In this document: piece by piece, positions 12,698 to 23,085 of the stretch
Layout of the letters: each line of letters opens with the position of its first letter
Numbering within the stretch: the first letter of the stretch is position 1
DNA from: Sarcomyxa edulis
Taxonomy: Eukaryota; Basidiomycota; Agaricomycetes; Agaricales; Mycenaceae
NCBI GenBank assembly: GCA_009761415.1
Contig: QUOL01000013.1
Coordinates: 796,501-860,500 of the forward strand
Length of the DNA: 64,000 nucleotides
Direction: 5' to 3'
Translations under genes and position numbers: made by a program
The notes under the pieces: model-generated
The model's database searches: none
What the model was told of the DNA's origin: nothing
Seen by the model: only the letters and a program-made list of their open reading frames with translations

Positions 12698-15022
12698 TCA
12701 CCGCTGAGCCCCAGACCCAGACCCAAACCCATGAACAGGCCTATCAACAAGGTCCGTAGGCTGATACGGGACGTACCCGTTTGGGTATAGAGGTGGGTAG
12801 CGGATTTGGGGGGGGAGCGTCGGCGCGGACGTAGATGATGTTTGTGGCGGAGGCGCGGACCGTGACGATATAGCATTGGCAGGCGCAGACATCCCAATAG
12901 GCGCCGACGACATATCCAGGGACTTCGGTATAGCACCGGCAGGCGCAGACGACATCCCAATAGCTGCAGCTGCACCAGGAGCCTCCGTCATACGCGCGGG
13001 TGATTCCAGATCCAATGAGGGAACGGGTACCCTACGCGTATAGTTCGTCGCACCCGTACCCGTACCCGTATACGCCACCGAGGACGCACCGTGCGTTTGT
13101 GTTTGTGCTTGTGCTTGTGCGGGGTACGGATAATACGCGTTCGAATCCGGGTTCGTGGTCATAGCAGGATACGCCTTCGTATTCGATTCAGGATACGCCT
13201 TCGTATTCGGTTCAGGATACGCCTTCGTATTCGATTCAGGATACGCATACGCAGGGTTCATACCCTGCATAGGAATAGTTTCATCCTCTCCCTCTCGAAC
13301 AGGGACCTTCTGCACCGGTGGGGCACTCGAATGATTATAATACCCCCCACCCACACCACCACCAGCACCAGCACCACCAGCACCAACACCACCGCCAGCA
13401 TCAGGCGACGACCCCGATAACAAATCAACCGTCCCCTGACCCTGCTGGTTTTGGTGGTTATACCACGAAAGAACAGGCTTCCTCCGTCCCCTTGCCCTTC
13501 TGCTTCCCTCACCATACCCCCCTTCGTACTCCCCTCCTTCACCTCCTTCGTACCCACCTCCATACCCCTGCCCACCCTCTCCGTACCCCCCTTCCTCCCC
13601 GTCCCCAAATATATGCGACCGACCACCCCGCCTCCCCCGCCTGCCCACCCCAGGAACATAATCAACCGTAACCCTCTCCTCCGCAACCCACGGTAACTCA
13701 TTCAGAGCCTTCAAGAATCCTTGGATCCGAGATAGGTACGTTCTCAATGATACTCCATTCACCACATTTACACCCACCCCATTCACCCCATTCCCACTCA
13801 CACCCACGCGAGGGGAAGGCATCTTGGCGTAATCGGATGTAGGCAGGGGGTCGAATAGTATAGGGGAAGTCATAGGATTGGTGGGGGAAGTATCAGGATG
13901 CATATAGGCATGGGCATGGGCGGTGGGGGCAGTGGGAGCGGTGGGGAGTAACGAGTGATCGACGACGGTAGTCTCGCCCGTTTCTTCCGTTTCGTGGCCG
14001 TGTCCTGATCCATACCCGTTACCGTACCCATTGCCGTACCCATTTCCGTAGCCATTTCCGTAGCCATTTCCGTAGCCATTTCCGTAGCCATTCCCATTTC
14101 CGTAGCCGGTTTGACCGCGAAGGGATGTATCTTGGGCGTAGGCGTAACGTTGTGGTTCTGGGTCGTCTGTGGGTGGGGGTGGGGGTGGGGGTTTGGATGT
14201 ATCGGTATCGTCGCGGTGGGAATTGTACTTGGCTGGCTGCTGTTGCAATGGTGGTTGCGGTGGTGGTGGAGATCCTTCATAATAACTCCCCGGTCCCTGT
14301 GCTGCTGGTGCTGGTGGCCTGAACCCCGAATCAACCACCCCACGACCAGCACCAGCACCAGCACCAGCACTCGTACTCATCGTCCGCCGCCTCTGACTCT
14401 GACTCTGAGCCTGCCCACGTTTCTGACTATCATAAGCCACCCTCAAAGCCTTCTTCAAACCCGTGAAGAACCCTCCGACGAAGCGCGTCCCGCCTTCCCT
14501 CCCGTCATGCGTCTGTTCAGAGGGGAAATACCCCTGCGTCTGTGGGAAACGAGTACCCTGCGGAGACCGAGTGTCCTCCATGTACGCCTGCGGGGAACGA
14601 GTACCCTGCGGAGACCGAGCACCCTCCATCCAAGTCTGCGAAGCCCCACCAGCCCTAGACGCCGTCGCCAGATACGGCATATCCGGATCCACATTAAACG
14701 CATCGTTATCCAGATCGTGTAAGTTCTCAGGTGGAGGAGGGAGAGGTGATACACCTCGACGAATACCCATCGGTGTACCATTACCATCATTATCATTACT
14801 GGCGTGGACGTTATCATCGTAAGTCGTAGAAGCATAATCGATATCAGTAGACACAACAGTCTCGCTGGGTCGTGCACGACGTGTACGACGAGCTCTACGG
14901 TCTCTGGTGGACCTTAGGGCCGGATCTGGAGGTGGGATGTAAGCCTGTTCACGATGGGGTTGTGTTCTCTGGCGTCCTAGTGGGCGAGGTGAGGATATGC
15001 CTGTACCTGCAAAGTCGCTCAT
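12698..15022 (-). CDS. Intrinsically disordered, repeat-rich protein (unknown function)
   Basis: I do not recognise a named family. One uninterrupted frame gives 774 aa from the ATG at 15022; the frame opens further upstream, but this is the first good ATG (MSDFAG). The N-terminus is basic (RDRRARRTRRAR), followed by SPQG-type repeats. A short ordered-looking block is FVGGFFTGLKKALRVAYDSQ. Further on come Ala/Gly and Pro runs, seven or so tandem YGNG units, and a second ordered block, RTYLSRIQGFLKALNELPW. Gly/Tyr-rich stretches, AYPESNTK repeats and Met/Ser/Ala/Pro repeats complete it. The two hydrophobic, helix-forming blocks separated by disorder suggest an adaptor or membrane-peripheral role; that is inference. 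The absence of stops over 2.3 kb of repetitive DNA supports real coding. Confidence 0.7.
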   Translation of the reverse strand: MSDFAGTGISSPRPLGRQRTQPHREQAYIPPPDPALRSTRDRRARRTRRARPSETVVSTDIDYASTTYDDNVHASNDNDGNGTPMGIRRGVSPLPPPPENLHDLDNDAFNVDPDMPYLATASRAGGASQTWMEGARSPQGTRSPQAYMEDTRSPQGTRFPQTQGYFPSEQTHDGREGGTRFVGGFFTGLKKALRVAYDSQKRGQAQSQSQRRRTMSTSAGAGAGAGRGVVDSGFRPPAPAAQGPGSYYEGSPPPPQPPLQQQPAKYNSHRDDTDTSKPPPPPPPTDDPEPQRYAYAQDTSLRGQTGYGNGNGYGNGYGNGYGNGYGNGYGNGYGNGYGSGHGHETEETGETTVVDHSLLPTAPTAPTAHAHAYMHPDTSPTNPMTSPILFDPLPTSDYAKMPSPRVGVSGNGVNGVGVNVVNGVSLRTYLSRIQGFLKALNELPWVAEERVTVDYVPGVGRRGRRGGRSHIFGDGEEGGYGEGGQGYGGGYEGGEGGEYEGGYGEGSRRARGRRKPVLSWYNHQNQQGQGTVDLLSGSSPDAGGGVGAGGAGAGGGVGGGYYNHSSAPPVQKVPVREGEDETIPMQGMNPAYAYPESNTKAYPEPNTKAYPESNTKAYPAMTTNPDSNAYYPYPAQAQAQTQTHGASSVAYTGTGTGATNYTRRVPVPSLDLESPARMTEAPGAAAAIGMSSAPAGAIPKSLDMSSAPIGMSAPANAISSRSAPPPQTSSTSAPTLPPQIRYPPLYPNGYVPYQPTDLVDRPVHGFGSGSGAQR
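13160..13260 (-). repeat. In-frame 24-bp repeat encoding AYPESNTK
   Basis: Three to four tandem 24-bp units encode the octapeptide AYPESNTK (one unit has Pro for Ser) within the same disordered protein. The unit length is a multiple of three, so gain or loss of copies keeps the frame. Confidence 0.8.
13993..14110 (-). repeat. In-frame 12-bp minisatellite encoding YGNG units
   Basis: About eight near-identical 12-bp units (plus strand ccatttccgtag and variants) encode consecutive Gly-Tyr-Gly-Asn on the minus strand inside the disordered-protein gene. Units differ only at synonymous or near-synonymous positions. Copy number is likely to vary between strains. Confidence 0.85.
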
Positions 15023-15587
15023 GGTCACGGTGGTCTCTGGGTATATTTCGTGGGTATAATTCGTTAGTAGTGATTTGTGTGTGGAGTGGACATGGGTGCA
15101 AAACGTTGCAGGGTCGATTACTGAAATAGTCAGTGTGAGTCGATGGCGCATTGTTCCAATCCCCGGCTAACATCGATCTTGTTTGCATTCCCAGCCAATG
15201 CCAAACAAACGAGTCCGGTCCGATGTCTTCCACTCCTACTCATTTTGGTCTCGACGATGTCTTCTGGGAGAGGCTCAGCAGCTGTGTCCTCCAATAGGAA
15301 GCTATAGGAAGTCTCTGTCATCCAGTCTCCCTGTTGCAAGTGTACTGGAAGGTGCCGAATCAGTATACCAGGACTTGACCTAGAACTATCAAACCATCCA
15401 CGATCAAACTGAGTATTCCCGAGTACTACTCATGCATCATGCGCTATAGCACCAACCTCCGGAGGCGAATTTACAGAACGCCTCACTAGTACTCCCTCCG
15501 AGTCCAGTCAAGCCATGGTCCCACCCTATACAAACTCCACTCCTAGCATTGCCTTGTCATGTCACCCGGGTCTCCATCTCGAACATA
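15023..15587. other. Intergenic, between divergent genes
   Basis: Upstream DNA of the disordered-protein gene, which reads leftward. No gene recognised. It is followed directly by the tandem duplication that leads into the P450 relic. Confidence 0.5.
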
Positions 15588-16058
15588 CCTTGACACCTCT
15601 CATATGCATGGTCTAGTCTCCGATCACTCGTCTTGGACAGGACTCTCTACGGTTTCGTTCCCAGTGTAATCTCAGCATCGTAACTCACGCTTCGACACAT
15701 ATAAGTGTCCCGAGGACTCTCTGTGCGACACCCCCACCTAGCATGTGCATGCGCATGTCATACACCACTCCTACCTCATTGACATCTTTCAACGATATAA
15801 CAACATGGATGCCTTGACACATCTCATATGCATGGACTTGTCTCCGATCACTCGTATTGGACAGGACCCTCTACGGTTTCGTTTCCAGTGTAATCTCCAC
15901 CTCAGCACCGTAACACGCTTAGACTTCCTGTCAGACACATATAAATGTCCCGACTCCCGAGGACTTTCTGTGGGATACCACTGCCGGGACTAGCCTAAGC
16001 ATGTGGATGCTGTATACCGCTCCTACCTCCTTGACATCTTTCAACGATATATCAACAC
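15588..16058 (+). repeat. Tandem duplication of about 224 bp spanning P450 promoter and start
   Basis: Two diverged direct copies lie end to end, at 15588-15811 and 15812-16058. Shared blocks include cttgacac..tctcatatgc, tctccgatcactcgt, ctctacggtttcgtt, cagtgtaatct, gacacatataa.tgtcccga and ttgacatctttcaacgatat. Each copy holds a TATA-like element (15700-15705 and 15940-15945) about 50-60 bp before an ATG. In both copies the ATG opens the same short reading frame. In the first copy it stops after about 20 codons; in the second it runs into the P450 membrane anchor. Confidence 0.8.
15940..15945 (+). promoter_or_regulatory. TATA-like element of the P450 relic
   Basis: TATAAA, about 55 bp upstream of the ATG at 16001. 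It is repeated as TATAAG at 15700 in the first copy of the tandem duplication. Position and sequence are consistent with a core promoter; activity is inferred. Confidence 0.45.
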
Positions 16059-18251
16059 CTGTTGGTGCAGCGTCCGTGTTCATTACCCTCATCGCTCTAT
16101 TCATCTATCCTGGCATCTTTCCCCCAACGGACGACGCCATCCACGCACTACGCAGCCCATCCATTCTCACAGGGTGGTCCGAGTCGTTCCTCTCCAAGAG
16201 ACACGTTCTTCATATTCTCGCGTCAAGTCCAACTTCCAGAAGACCGGAAGAAATCTATTCCATTGCAATTCCGTGTCTTACAGTGACAGGTCAGCATCCC
16301 AAGTACGTTCAATATACAACGAACTCATCAATTCCTCTCATATCAGCATACCGTCGGGGAAGAAGCACGAAAGACCTTCTACAACAGCCGAACTTCACCT
16401 TGGCTATCATGATAAGATATACAGGGGAGGTGTACGTATGCCAACGTCTTCACCAACTCTGGGACCTTCCTATTGCAATTGATATCAGCTTACCAACCGA
16501 CTGTTTTTCTGATTAGATTAGATTCCGAAGCTTGAGGATATCGATATTGACACGCAAAATGTGGTTTATCAAACACATTCTCGTCATTTTACACAAGGAC
16601 AGGTTGTCAGATGGTGAGCATCTCGTACATACACAACCTTCTATCAAGCCCCATTCATACCCGTACCACACTTCAAGCCATCCCCATCCCCATCCCCACC
16701 CTCCTCGTGAACAACCGTATGATCATGATGGCATGGGGTACGTACCAAAGGCCAAATCGACCCTTTCAATTCTATCAACGACGTTAGAAAACCATACTTC
16801 CACCACAAAACGACATGCATGGCCTGACCCTCCCTTTCCCTCCCTAGCTCGTATACGTATTCCAAATGACAGACAGTACTAGCGCGTATGACAACCCGGA
16901 CGAACAAGGAGCCGTATCTCAGCAATAATTTATCATCTCCTAACGCAAAGCGCCATATACACCTACCTACCGCCGTACTAACCATTCCCCTGGCTTCCTG
17001 GAACTGCCCTACGCAACACCGTCACCACTACAAACCCGGAGCTGTATATATACCATGCTCCGCCTCAAGGATACATCAAGACCAGGAGATCGGCTTCCGA
17101 GTCAGTTCCTACCGCCGATGCCCATTCCTCATTCTCATTTCGAATCTAAAGCCTGGATAATGTTAACGGCGCTAAGAATCCTGGAGGTACGTACCCGTAC
17201 CCTATCTTGCTTATCCATCCATCCATCTATCTATCTGAATCACATATCCACATCCATGAATTCGTATTCGTATCGTTCCAGTTCATCCTCGGTCGATGTC
17301 GTATTCTCTCCATGGCGTAGTCACCACAGGAGTCAACAGTACGTACCCCAACCCAAATCCTTGCCACACACACACACACTAATCCAACCCTCAAAGCTCA
17401 GCTCATAAATCGACGGCCTGAACTTGAACAGCCTCAGGATGTTGGCTCCTGATATACCTCGCCGCGAAAACAAAAAGATCACCGCGACCTCACTGATAGA
17501 AATACAAAAACACACCACCACCACCACCGCCTCCGAGTCTACTAGCGATGCTCTACATAAACACCTCTCTTCGATCCCCCTCAAGGCCTGGGAAGACGAC
17601 ACTACCGGGTACGCTCTGGACTTGGTTATCCGCGAAACACTCCGCCTAGCAGCTCTTCGTCGGAACGTCTTGCAAGATTTCGAGATCTCAGGTAAAACCA
17701 TCAAGAAAGGCGTATTCCTGACTCATCTCGTATCGGATGTCCATATGAATCCTGAGATATATCCCGACTCCGACATTCGATCCTGGTCGATTCGGGGCGA
17801 GTCGTGCGGACGATAAGAAAGGCACTAGCGCGTTCTTGGGCTGGGGTGCTGGTACGTCCACAGTGACTGTGTTTCGTTTCAATCATCATAATTCGTCGAA
17901 CATACTAAACCCACTATTGCGGTCATGCAGGCAGACATCCCTGCGCAGGCACAAGAATTGCTAAACTCGAAATCAAAATCGTCGTTTCCCTCTTTCTGAC
18001 GACATTTGAGTATGACCTCGTGGATGGAGCTGGGAATCCACCTCACCCCGGGTCGTTCCCCAAGGCTGACAGGAATGACCCAGACCCTGAGGTATGTAAC
18101 TCCCACTTCACATTCATATTTTTTGGGAGGTGACAAAAACAATATTGATCTAACCGGTACTTATCCTTTTACTATCACTCTTTAGGCGAGGCCTCTCGGG
18201 GGACCTTGCTACTTGCGATTCGAACAGACACACTCGGAATCGGAACGCTGA
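16001..18251 (+). pseudogene. Decayed cytochrome P450 monooxygenase
   Basis: A microsomal P450 relic. The 5' end opens with MWMLYTAP and a hydrophobic anchor (GAASVFITLIALFIYPGIF), then P450-like patches such as VTGQHPKYVQY near 16290-16320. A patch GYHDKIYRG follows near 16410-16430 in another frame. The middle cannot be assembled. The 3' part is clear: IRETLRL (ExxR helix) near 17630, LRRNVLQDFEISGKTIKKG, and DVHMNPEIYPDS near 17740-17770. The heme loop FLGWGAGRHPCAG has its cysteine encoded near 17940 and is split by an intron at about 17852-17931. A final exon follows after an intron with donor near 18092. A frameshift at about 17770-17780 separates the PERF-like segment FDPGRFG from the upstream frame. 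Together with the broken middle, this makes loss of function very likely. Confidence 0.8.
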
Positions 18252-18920
18252 GTAGGCATAATCATCATCATTCATAATCAGCGAGTTTTGGTTTTGGTTT
18301 TGGAATGATGGCAATAAAGTATGTATGTATGTATTCAGTTGGTTGGTTGGCTATATAAGAAGTCAGGCCACCCAGTTTGAATTTATGTCGACTCAACCAT
18401 CACGAATTAAGATTTGTTGTCCGAGTCTGACTTTCGGGACGACTAAGTACTTCGCTGTCCAGGCATATGCATCCAAAAAAATGGCGTCTTACTCTGAGCC
18501 ACTCGGCTATTTTTTGCGTTTGCGCACTGTGTTGATATTCGATATCGACGGGCTCAACCCCACGACACCATGGTATAGTATACGTACTATCTCGCGATGG
18601 CGATCGCCGGCTGAAGCTGATGATGAAGAACGGGCGCGAATTCTTCATGAAGTGGTAGTTTTTGTGTTTTTCGGAGCGCGAATTCACCCCCATGGCCAGT
18701 TTCGATGCGGAAGATTCAAAGAAAACTCAGCAAGGAGCCGTATATTCGACATTCGTCCAAGTCGGTCTATAGACTCTGCAGGTATATTGTGCTGATGCAA
18801 AGGGGCACCATATATACACATAAAAGAAAGGGAAGGAACAACTCGAAGAAGCCTGAACGTCTCCAAGACGGACGGACAGTTCCAAGAAAACATACATATC
18901 AAGTCGAAATATCAGACCGG
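18252..18920. other. Intergenic, convergent 3' flanks
   Basis: No gene recognised. Contains short simple repeats (GGTTTT units near 18287, GTAT units near 18320). The open frame over most of it has no domain-like features. Confidence 0.5.
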
Positions 18921-19812
18921 CTACCTAGTATCCACCTCCGTCCATACAACACCCAAAGCACCCTCCTGATCCAGGTAACGGAAAACAGAGACTACCGCAG
19001 CAGTCTCTATCACACCCAAAACCTTCCGGTCCAGAACGATCGCCTGTGTCACTGTGTTCCCGTGAGCGTGTTCGGATTTGGAGAGGAGACGGTACAGAGT
19101 ATCATCGATACAAGATGCGACATCCTCATATCGAAGAGAGCGAGCCGAGCATTCAGCTTCGATGGTAGACTTCAACGAGGGTTGTGCCGTGTAAAGGAGC
19201 GCAATGGATTCATCGACACCGGGAAATCGGGGAGGAGTCTGTCCAGACTTATTGGATGTGTTGAACCACCATGTGCGGAGGGTTTGCTCTGTACATAACG
19301 AAGAGAACGATTTAGGAGAGAGGAGGAAGCGAAATTCTATACACACCCAGAACACCCCGCAGATTGAAGTTTTCCCGCATCCGAAGACGCTCTGAATTTG
19401 CGTCTTCGAAATTTTGCTATAACATAAGAATTAAGGGGCTGTCGATATTAATCCTCTTGCCCAAGCAGGAAAAGCCAAGTATGAACTTTGAAGATGCGAT
19501 ACAGATACATACCTGCAAAATGTCCCTACTGACAGCTGTCTTTTCGTACCTCTCAGCGGATTCACGGACGAACTCTTGCCACCCCTTCTAAGCCTCTCCT
19601 GCTGTCCTGGTTATGTCATGTATAAATTGATAACACTGCTTGCGATCCTCTGCTCTTTGTTTGTCCTTCTGTCGATCAGCGTCCAAGAACTTGGAGAAGA
19701 TATCGTTTGGATCGGGACTGAGCGGGCTGGAACTTGTAGTATGAGCACCTCGGATGTGAGTAGCAGAGAAATGGCGAGGTCTTGTGAGAGTGCGAATTGA
19801 TTTTCCTCTCAT
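18921..19812 (-). CDS. Possible mitochondrial orphan protein with an internal stop
   Basis: Not recognised. From the ATG at 19812 the product begins MRGKSIRTLTRPRHFSATHIRG, a basic, hydroxylated stretch typical of a mitochondrial presequence. It continues with a charged helix (DPNDIFSKFLDADRQKDKQR). An in-frame TAG lies at 19588-19590. The same frame then continues plausibly (GWQEFVRESAERYEKTA) to a donor near 19513. Two further splice-consistent segments follow: one with ENFNLRG, and the last exon ending at 18921 with EQTLRTWW, SIALLYTAQPSLKSTIEAE and DDTLYRLLSK. Phases agree at both introns, so a gene did exist. The stop may be a pseudogene lesion, a sequence error, or a splice I cannot resolve. 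Confidence 0.45.
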
Positions 19813-20665
19813 CTGTGGCGAACTTGAGGTGAAAGAGCGCGACACTGCCACCAGAATAACAGCTGTCGAGGGATGGATGCTTGGTGACAAGACAGTTGCC
19901 AAATAACGATCCGGGCCATCCAAGAAACTGAGTTCGGTTGGCCATCACGTTCACTGGAGCTCCAGCAGTATACTTTACATGTTCGAGACGATGCGATCTG
20001 ATATCACGTCGAGGGCGGTATATATCTCGGCTCAAGAGTCGAGATCCAAGCTCTACCACAGCGGCCAGGTTTCGGTTACTTGTCTAAATCGATCTGATTC
20101 GTCGTCTTGGGCGACGATGGACTGGAGAATCAATGATTGATCTTCGTCACCCAGGTAGCCTCCCGACCTTGAGCCACTTCATGACCCTCCATGCCAGCGG
20201 TGTTGTCTGTCCAAGCCGTTCTTTCGCAGAAGAGACTCTAGAACGATTGGTCGATGTGACTCGGTTTCACAGACTTCGCGTATGTGCGACCTGGAACAAG
20301 GAGAGTATGTAGGCTGGGCAGTGCAGTAAGGTATTACTGCGCGAATCGAGTTGATCAAATCATCCAAACATAGAACATGGAAGTCGGATGCCGAGGAGTG
20401 AGACCAAGACGAGAGCAATGTCTGTTCCCTGGGGTACGAGTAGAGAGATCCTGGAGTATTCCAAGTTCATGCTATATAGCATTTGCAACAAATGAGACTG
20501 AGCGCCGAGACCAGGAATAAAATGAGACTTGGTATTGAATTTGTCTGATGGATCGATGGAGACGCGGTGCCGTCAAAGTCAGTGCCGCCACTCAGTCACG
20601 GTATACTCAGGCTGTCAGAGCGCGTTGCCCTGATTTGATTTTTTGTCTCTTGTCCGTGGCCCACG
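19813..20665. other. Intergenic, divergent promoters
   Basis: Upstream DNA of the orphan gene (leftward) and of the membrane protein (rightward). No convincing coding or RNA feature seen. Confidence 0.5.
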
Positions 20666-22497
20666 ATGTTCATGACTATCCTACCATTCTCCCTCGCTAT
20701 CTTGAGCTGGGCTCTCATTTCACCCGTGAATGGACAAGGCAACACGACTTGTCAAGGAACTGGACTCGACTGGTATACGGATGTTGTCGGGGAAACACCT
20801 TGTCAGTCCTTTTCTCCGGCGCTTCAGCTCTTTCAACCTCACAAAGTATTCTAGGTCAAACATACCAACGTCTACGTCAAATCTGCGTTCCCGAATGTAT
20901 GTTGCTGCCACTTTTATCGATTCCTTTCCCAAATGATTGACCCACGCGTTCTTCAGATGAAGTGGGTACTCAGAACGTCAATACGCCTCCCGACAACTGT
21001 TCCGACCAACTCGGTAAGCCATACAATGTACTATCAAATATCTGCAGATACTCAAGACTGTTACAGCCAGTTGCTGCTGCAATTCCATCTCCTTCTCATT
21101 AAGCATGCTCTGTCTGAAGTAAGCTCTATCGGTCTCATGTTCCGGTCTGCTCTCAATATGCTCGTGCTCTCAAGTTGCCAACAGAACATCGGCTCGGGTA
21201 CTGGATTCGATGCTGGTATGTGGAGGGTACTACTCTTACACCAGAACTCTGGGGCTAATCGTTACAATCCATCAGGTGCTGGCGCATATCAGATGTACCT
21301 AACGAGAAGCGATGGAACTCAGTGTTCTCCAAATGTTAACGAGAGGTACGTAGCCAGACGATCTACATCCGCGGATCGTTTTTCCTCACAAGCTCTTAGT
21401 CTGCCCACAGATATCCAGTCAGCTGTATGTAACACGCAGATAAAGCTAGAAAACGCGCTATATGGATTATTCTGGGGTGACGGGTCTTGGTCAGTCTTCC
21501 TTTGTAGAGCACATCGCAACGGCACTGACATTCATCTAGGTTTTAGTGCGTTTCTGAGGTTCTTCATCAATAGATCTAGAGCTCATCCATCTTCTCCCTC
21601 AGCGAATATACAAAAGAAACTATAAGCAAGGACAACCTCGCAAATAACAACAACACATTTACCCATTGCGCGTCGACGACTCTGAGCAACACGACCTCAT
21701 CGGCTCACTCGTCTGCAGCTCCTGCAACAAGCACAAGATCTTCTTCCGCATCAAGTTCAGGTACCGGCGTCACTCAACAGAATCAGAATGACACAAGCTC
21801 GTCCGCTTTCAGTCATCCTGGCCCTATAGCCGGTGTTGTAGTCGGTATCGTCGCATTCATAGCTATCGTCATTGGATTGCTTTGGTTCTGGCGGAGACGA
21901 AGAAGACTTTCTCAAACGCATGCAAGACATATCGAAGCAGATCTCGGTGGTGGAGATGGTGCGTGCATCATCCAGAACTCGAGCGAAGATACGCACTTGC
22001 TAAAACAAAACCGTTGTTGCTGCTCCTCAGAACCCCGTTTCGCGGGAGGTCCAGGCATGCTGGAAGCCACGCCTTATATCACCGAGCGACTACCACCACC
22101 CTCTATGCCTCGATCAAAGAGCGACACGATGACATTGTCAACCACAAGCGGCATAACCTCCTCCGGAATGGCATCTTCCAGCAGTGGCTCGCGAGGGAGA
22201 TCAGACTCATCAACGCAGAATCCTTCAACCATCGCCTCCGCATCATCTCCATCCCATGTAAGACTGGAATCAGTTCCAAGCGAACTCTCCATCCCATTAC
22301 TCGGGGCGAGAACCGTATCTGACGAAAAATCCTCCATGAGACCTTCGACCGCTACACGACGACTTCCTTCACCTCCCGTCGAACCCATACATGAACGATT
22401 ACCCGAACGTCACCTCGATGCGGGGCCCATAGAAGGAGCAGCATTGGGGAGGTCGCCTTCTGGGCGCCTCCCACCTGCGTATGGGGAACAGCTCTAG
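20666..22497 (+). CDS. Secreted-type single-pass membrane protein, Cys-rich ectodomain
   Basis: Ten exons: 20666-20801, 20855-20896, 20957-21013, 21067-21118, 21175-21215, 21276-21345, 21400-21489, 21540-21545, 21603-21958, 22031-22497. They sum to 1317 nt, or 438 aa. A signal peptide (MFMTILPFSLAILSWALISP, residues 1-20 and a few more) precedes a Cys-rich region. That region contains a CCCNSISF motif and GSGTGFDAGAGAYQMYL. A Ser/Thr-rich stalk follows, then one membrane helix (about residues 238-260, GPIAGVVVGIVAFIAIVIGL) with an RRRRR stop-transfer. The cytosolic tail of about 170 aa is Ser/Pro-rich. The layout matches a common agaricomycete surface-protein type of unknown function; a sensor-like role is inference. 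Exon 8 is only 6 nt. Skipping it also keeps the frame, changing Trp-Phe-Tyr to Cys. Confidence 0.8.
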
Positions 22498-23055
22498 TTC
22501 TAGCTCCAATTCCAGTTCTGATGGACGGTGTACTTTTATCGGACTTTTATATCCAACACATTTCAAGGGGGTTGTATTGATATTGGTTTCTATTCTCTCT
22601 TTCTTCATGGTTCATTATTTATTTTGTGCATATGGGCGCCGCTGGAGAATACGAAGATGCCGGGGCCAGCGACTTTCTTTTTCTCATTGACCACCGCGGA
22701 TTTATCCTTTCTTTACTGACTGACTTTACTTAGTTTACTCACTTCAATTCAGTACACACCTCATCCTACGATAGATCGTTGCAACTTCACATGGATAGTC
22801 GCCGCCAGCTGCCGGAGTCTACAAGCTGTGTGCATTCTCAGTCCATGCCAAACTTTTAGTAACCCCATATGCATCTTAAGTTGTCCCAGGTTGTCCCCAT
22901 CCCCCAGTTCAACTTCCCCATGGGCAAACAAGTATATCGAACCATGTCATTTATAGAATCGTACATACATCATTGGAATACAACAGAGTGGTGGTTTTTT
23001 TTTGTACAACAAACATTCAAATCAACCTATTTATGTAGAGAGTCAAAATCCCGAC
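22498..23055. other. Intergenic, convergent 3' flanks
   Basis: 3' flanks of the membrane protein and of catalase. No additional gene seen. Confidence 0.5.
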
Positions 23056-23085
23056 GCCACGCCACGCCACGCCACGCCATGCCAC
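23056..23085. repeat. GCCAC pentanucleotide repeat at the catalase stop
   Basis: Six tandem GCCAC units (the fifth is GCCAT) abut the catalase stop codon, which lies at 23085-23087 on the minus strand. Length change here could alter the 3' UTR but not the protein. Confidence 0.85.

Noticed and set aside
14111..14722. Plus-strand 203-aa frame rich in Gly/Trp/Val
   Set aside because: It is the antisense shadow of repeat DNA in the disordered-protein gene; its composition mirrors the repeats and it has no domain.
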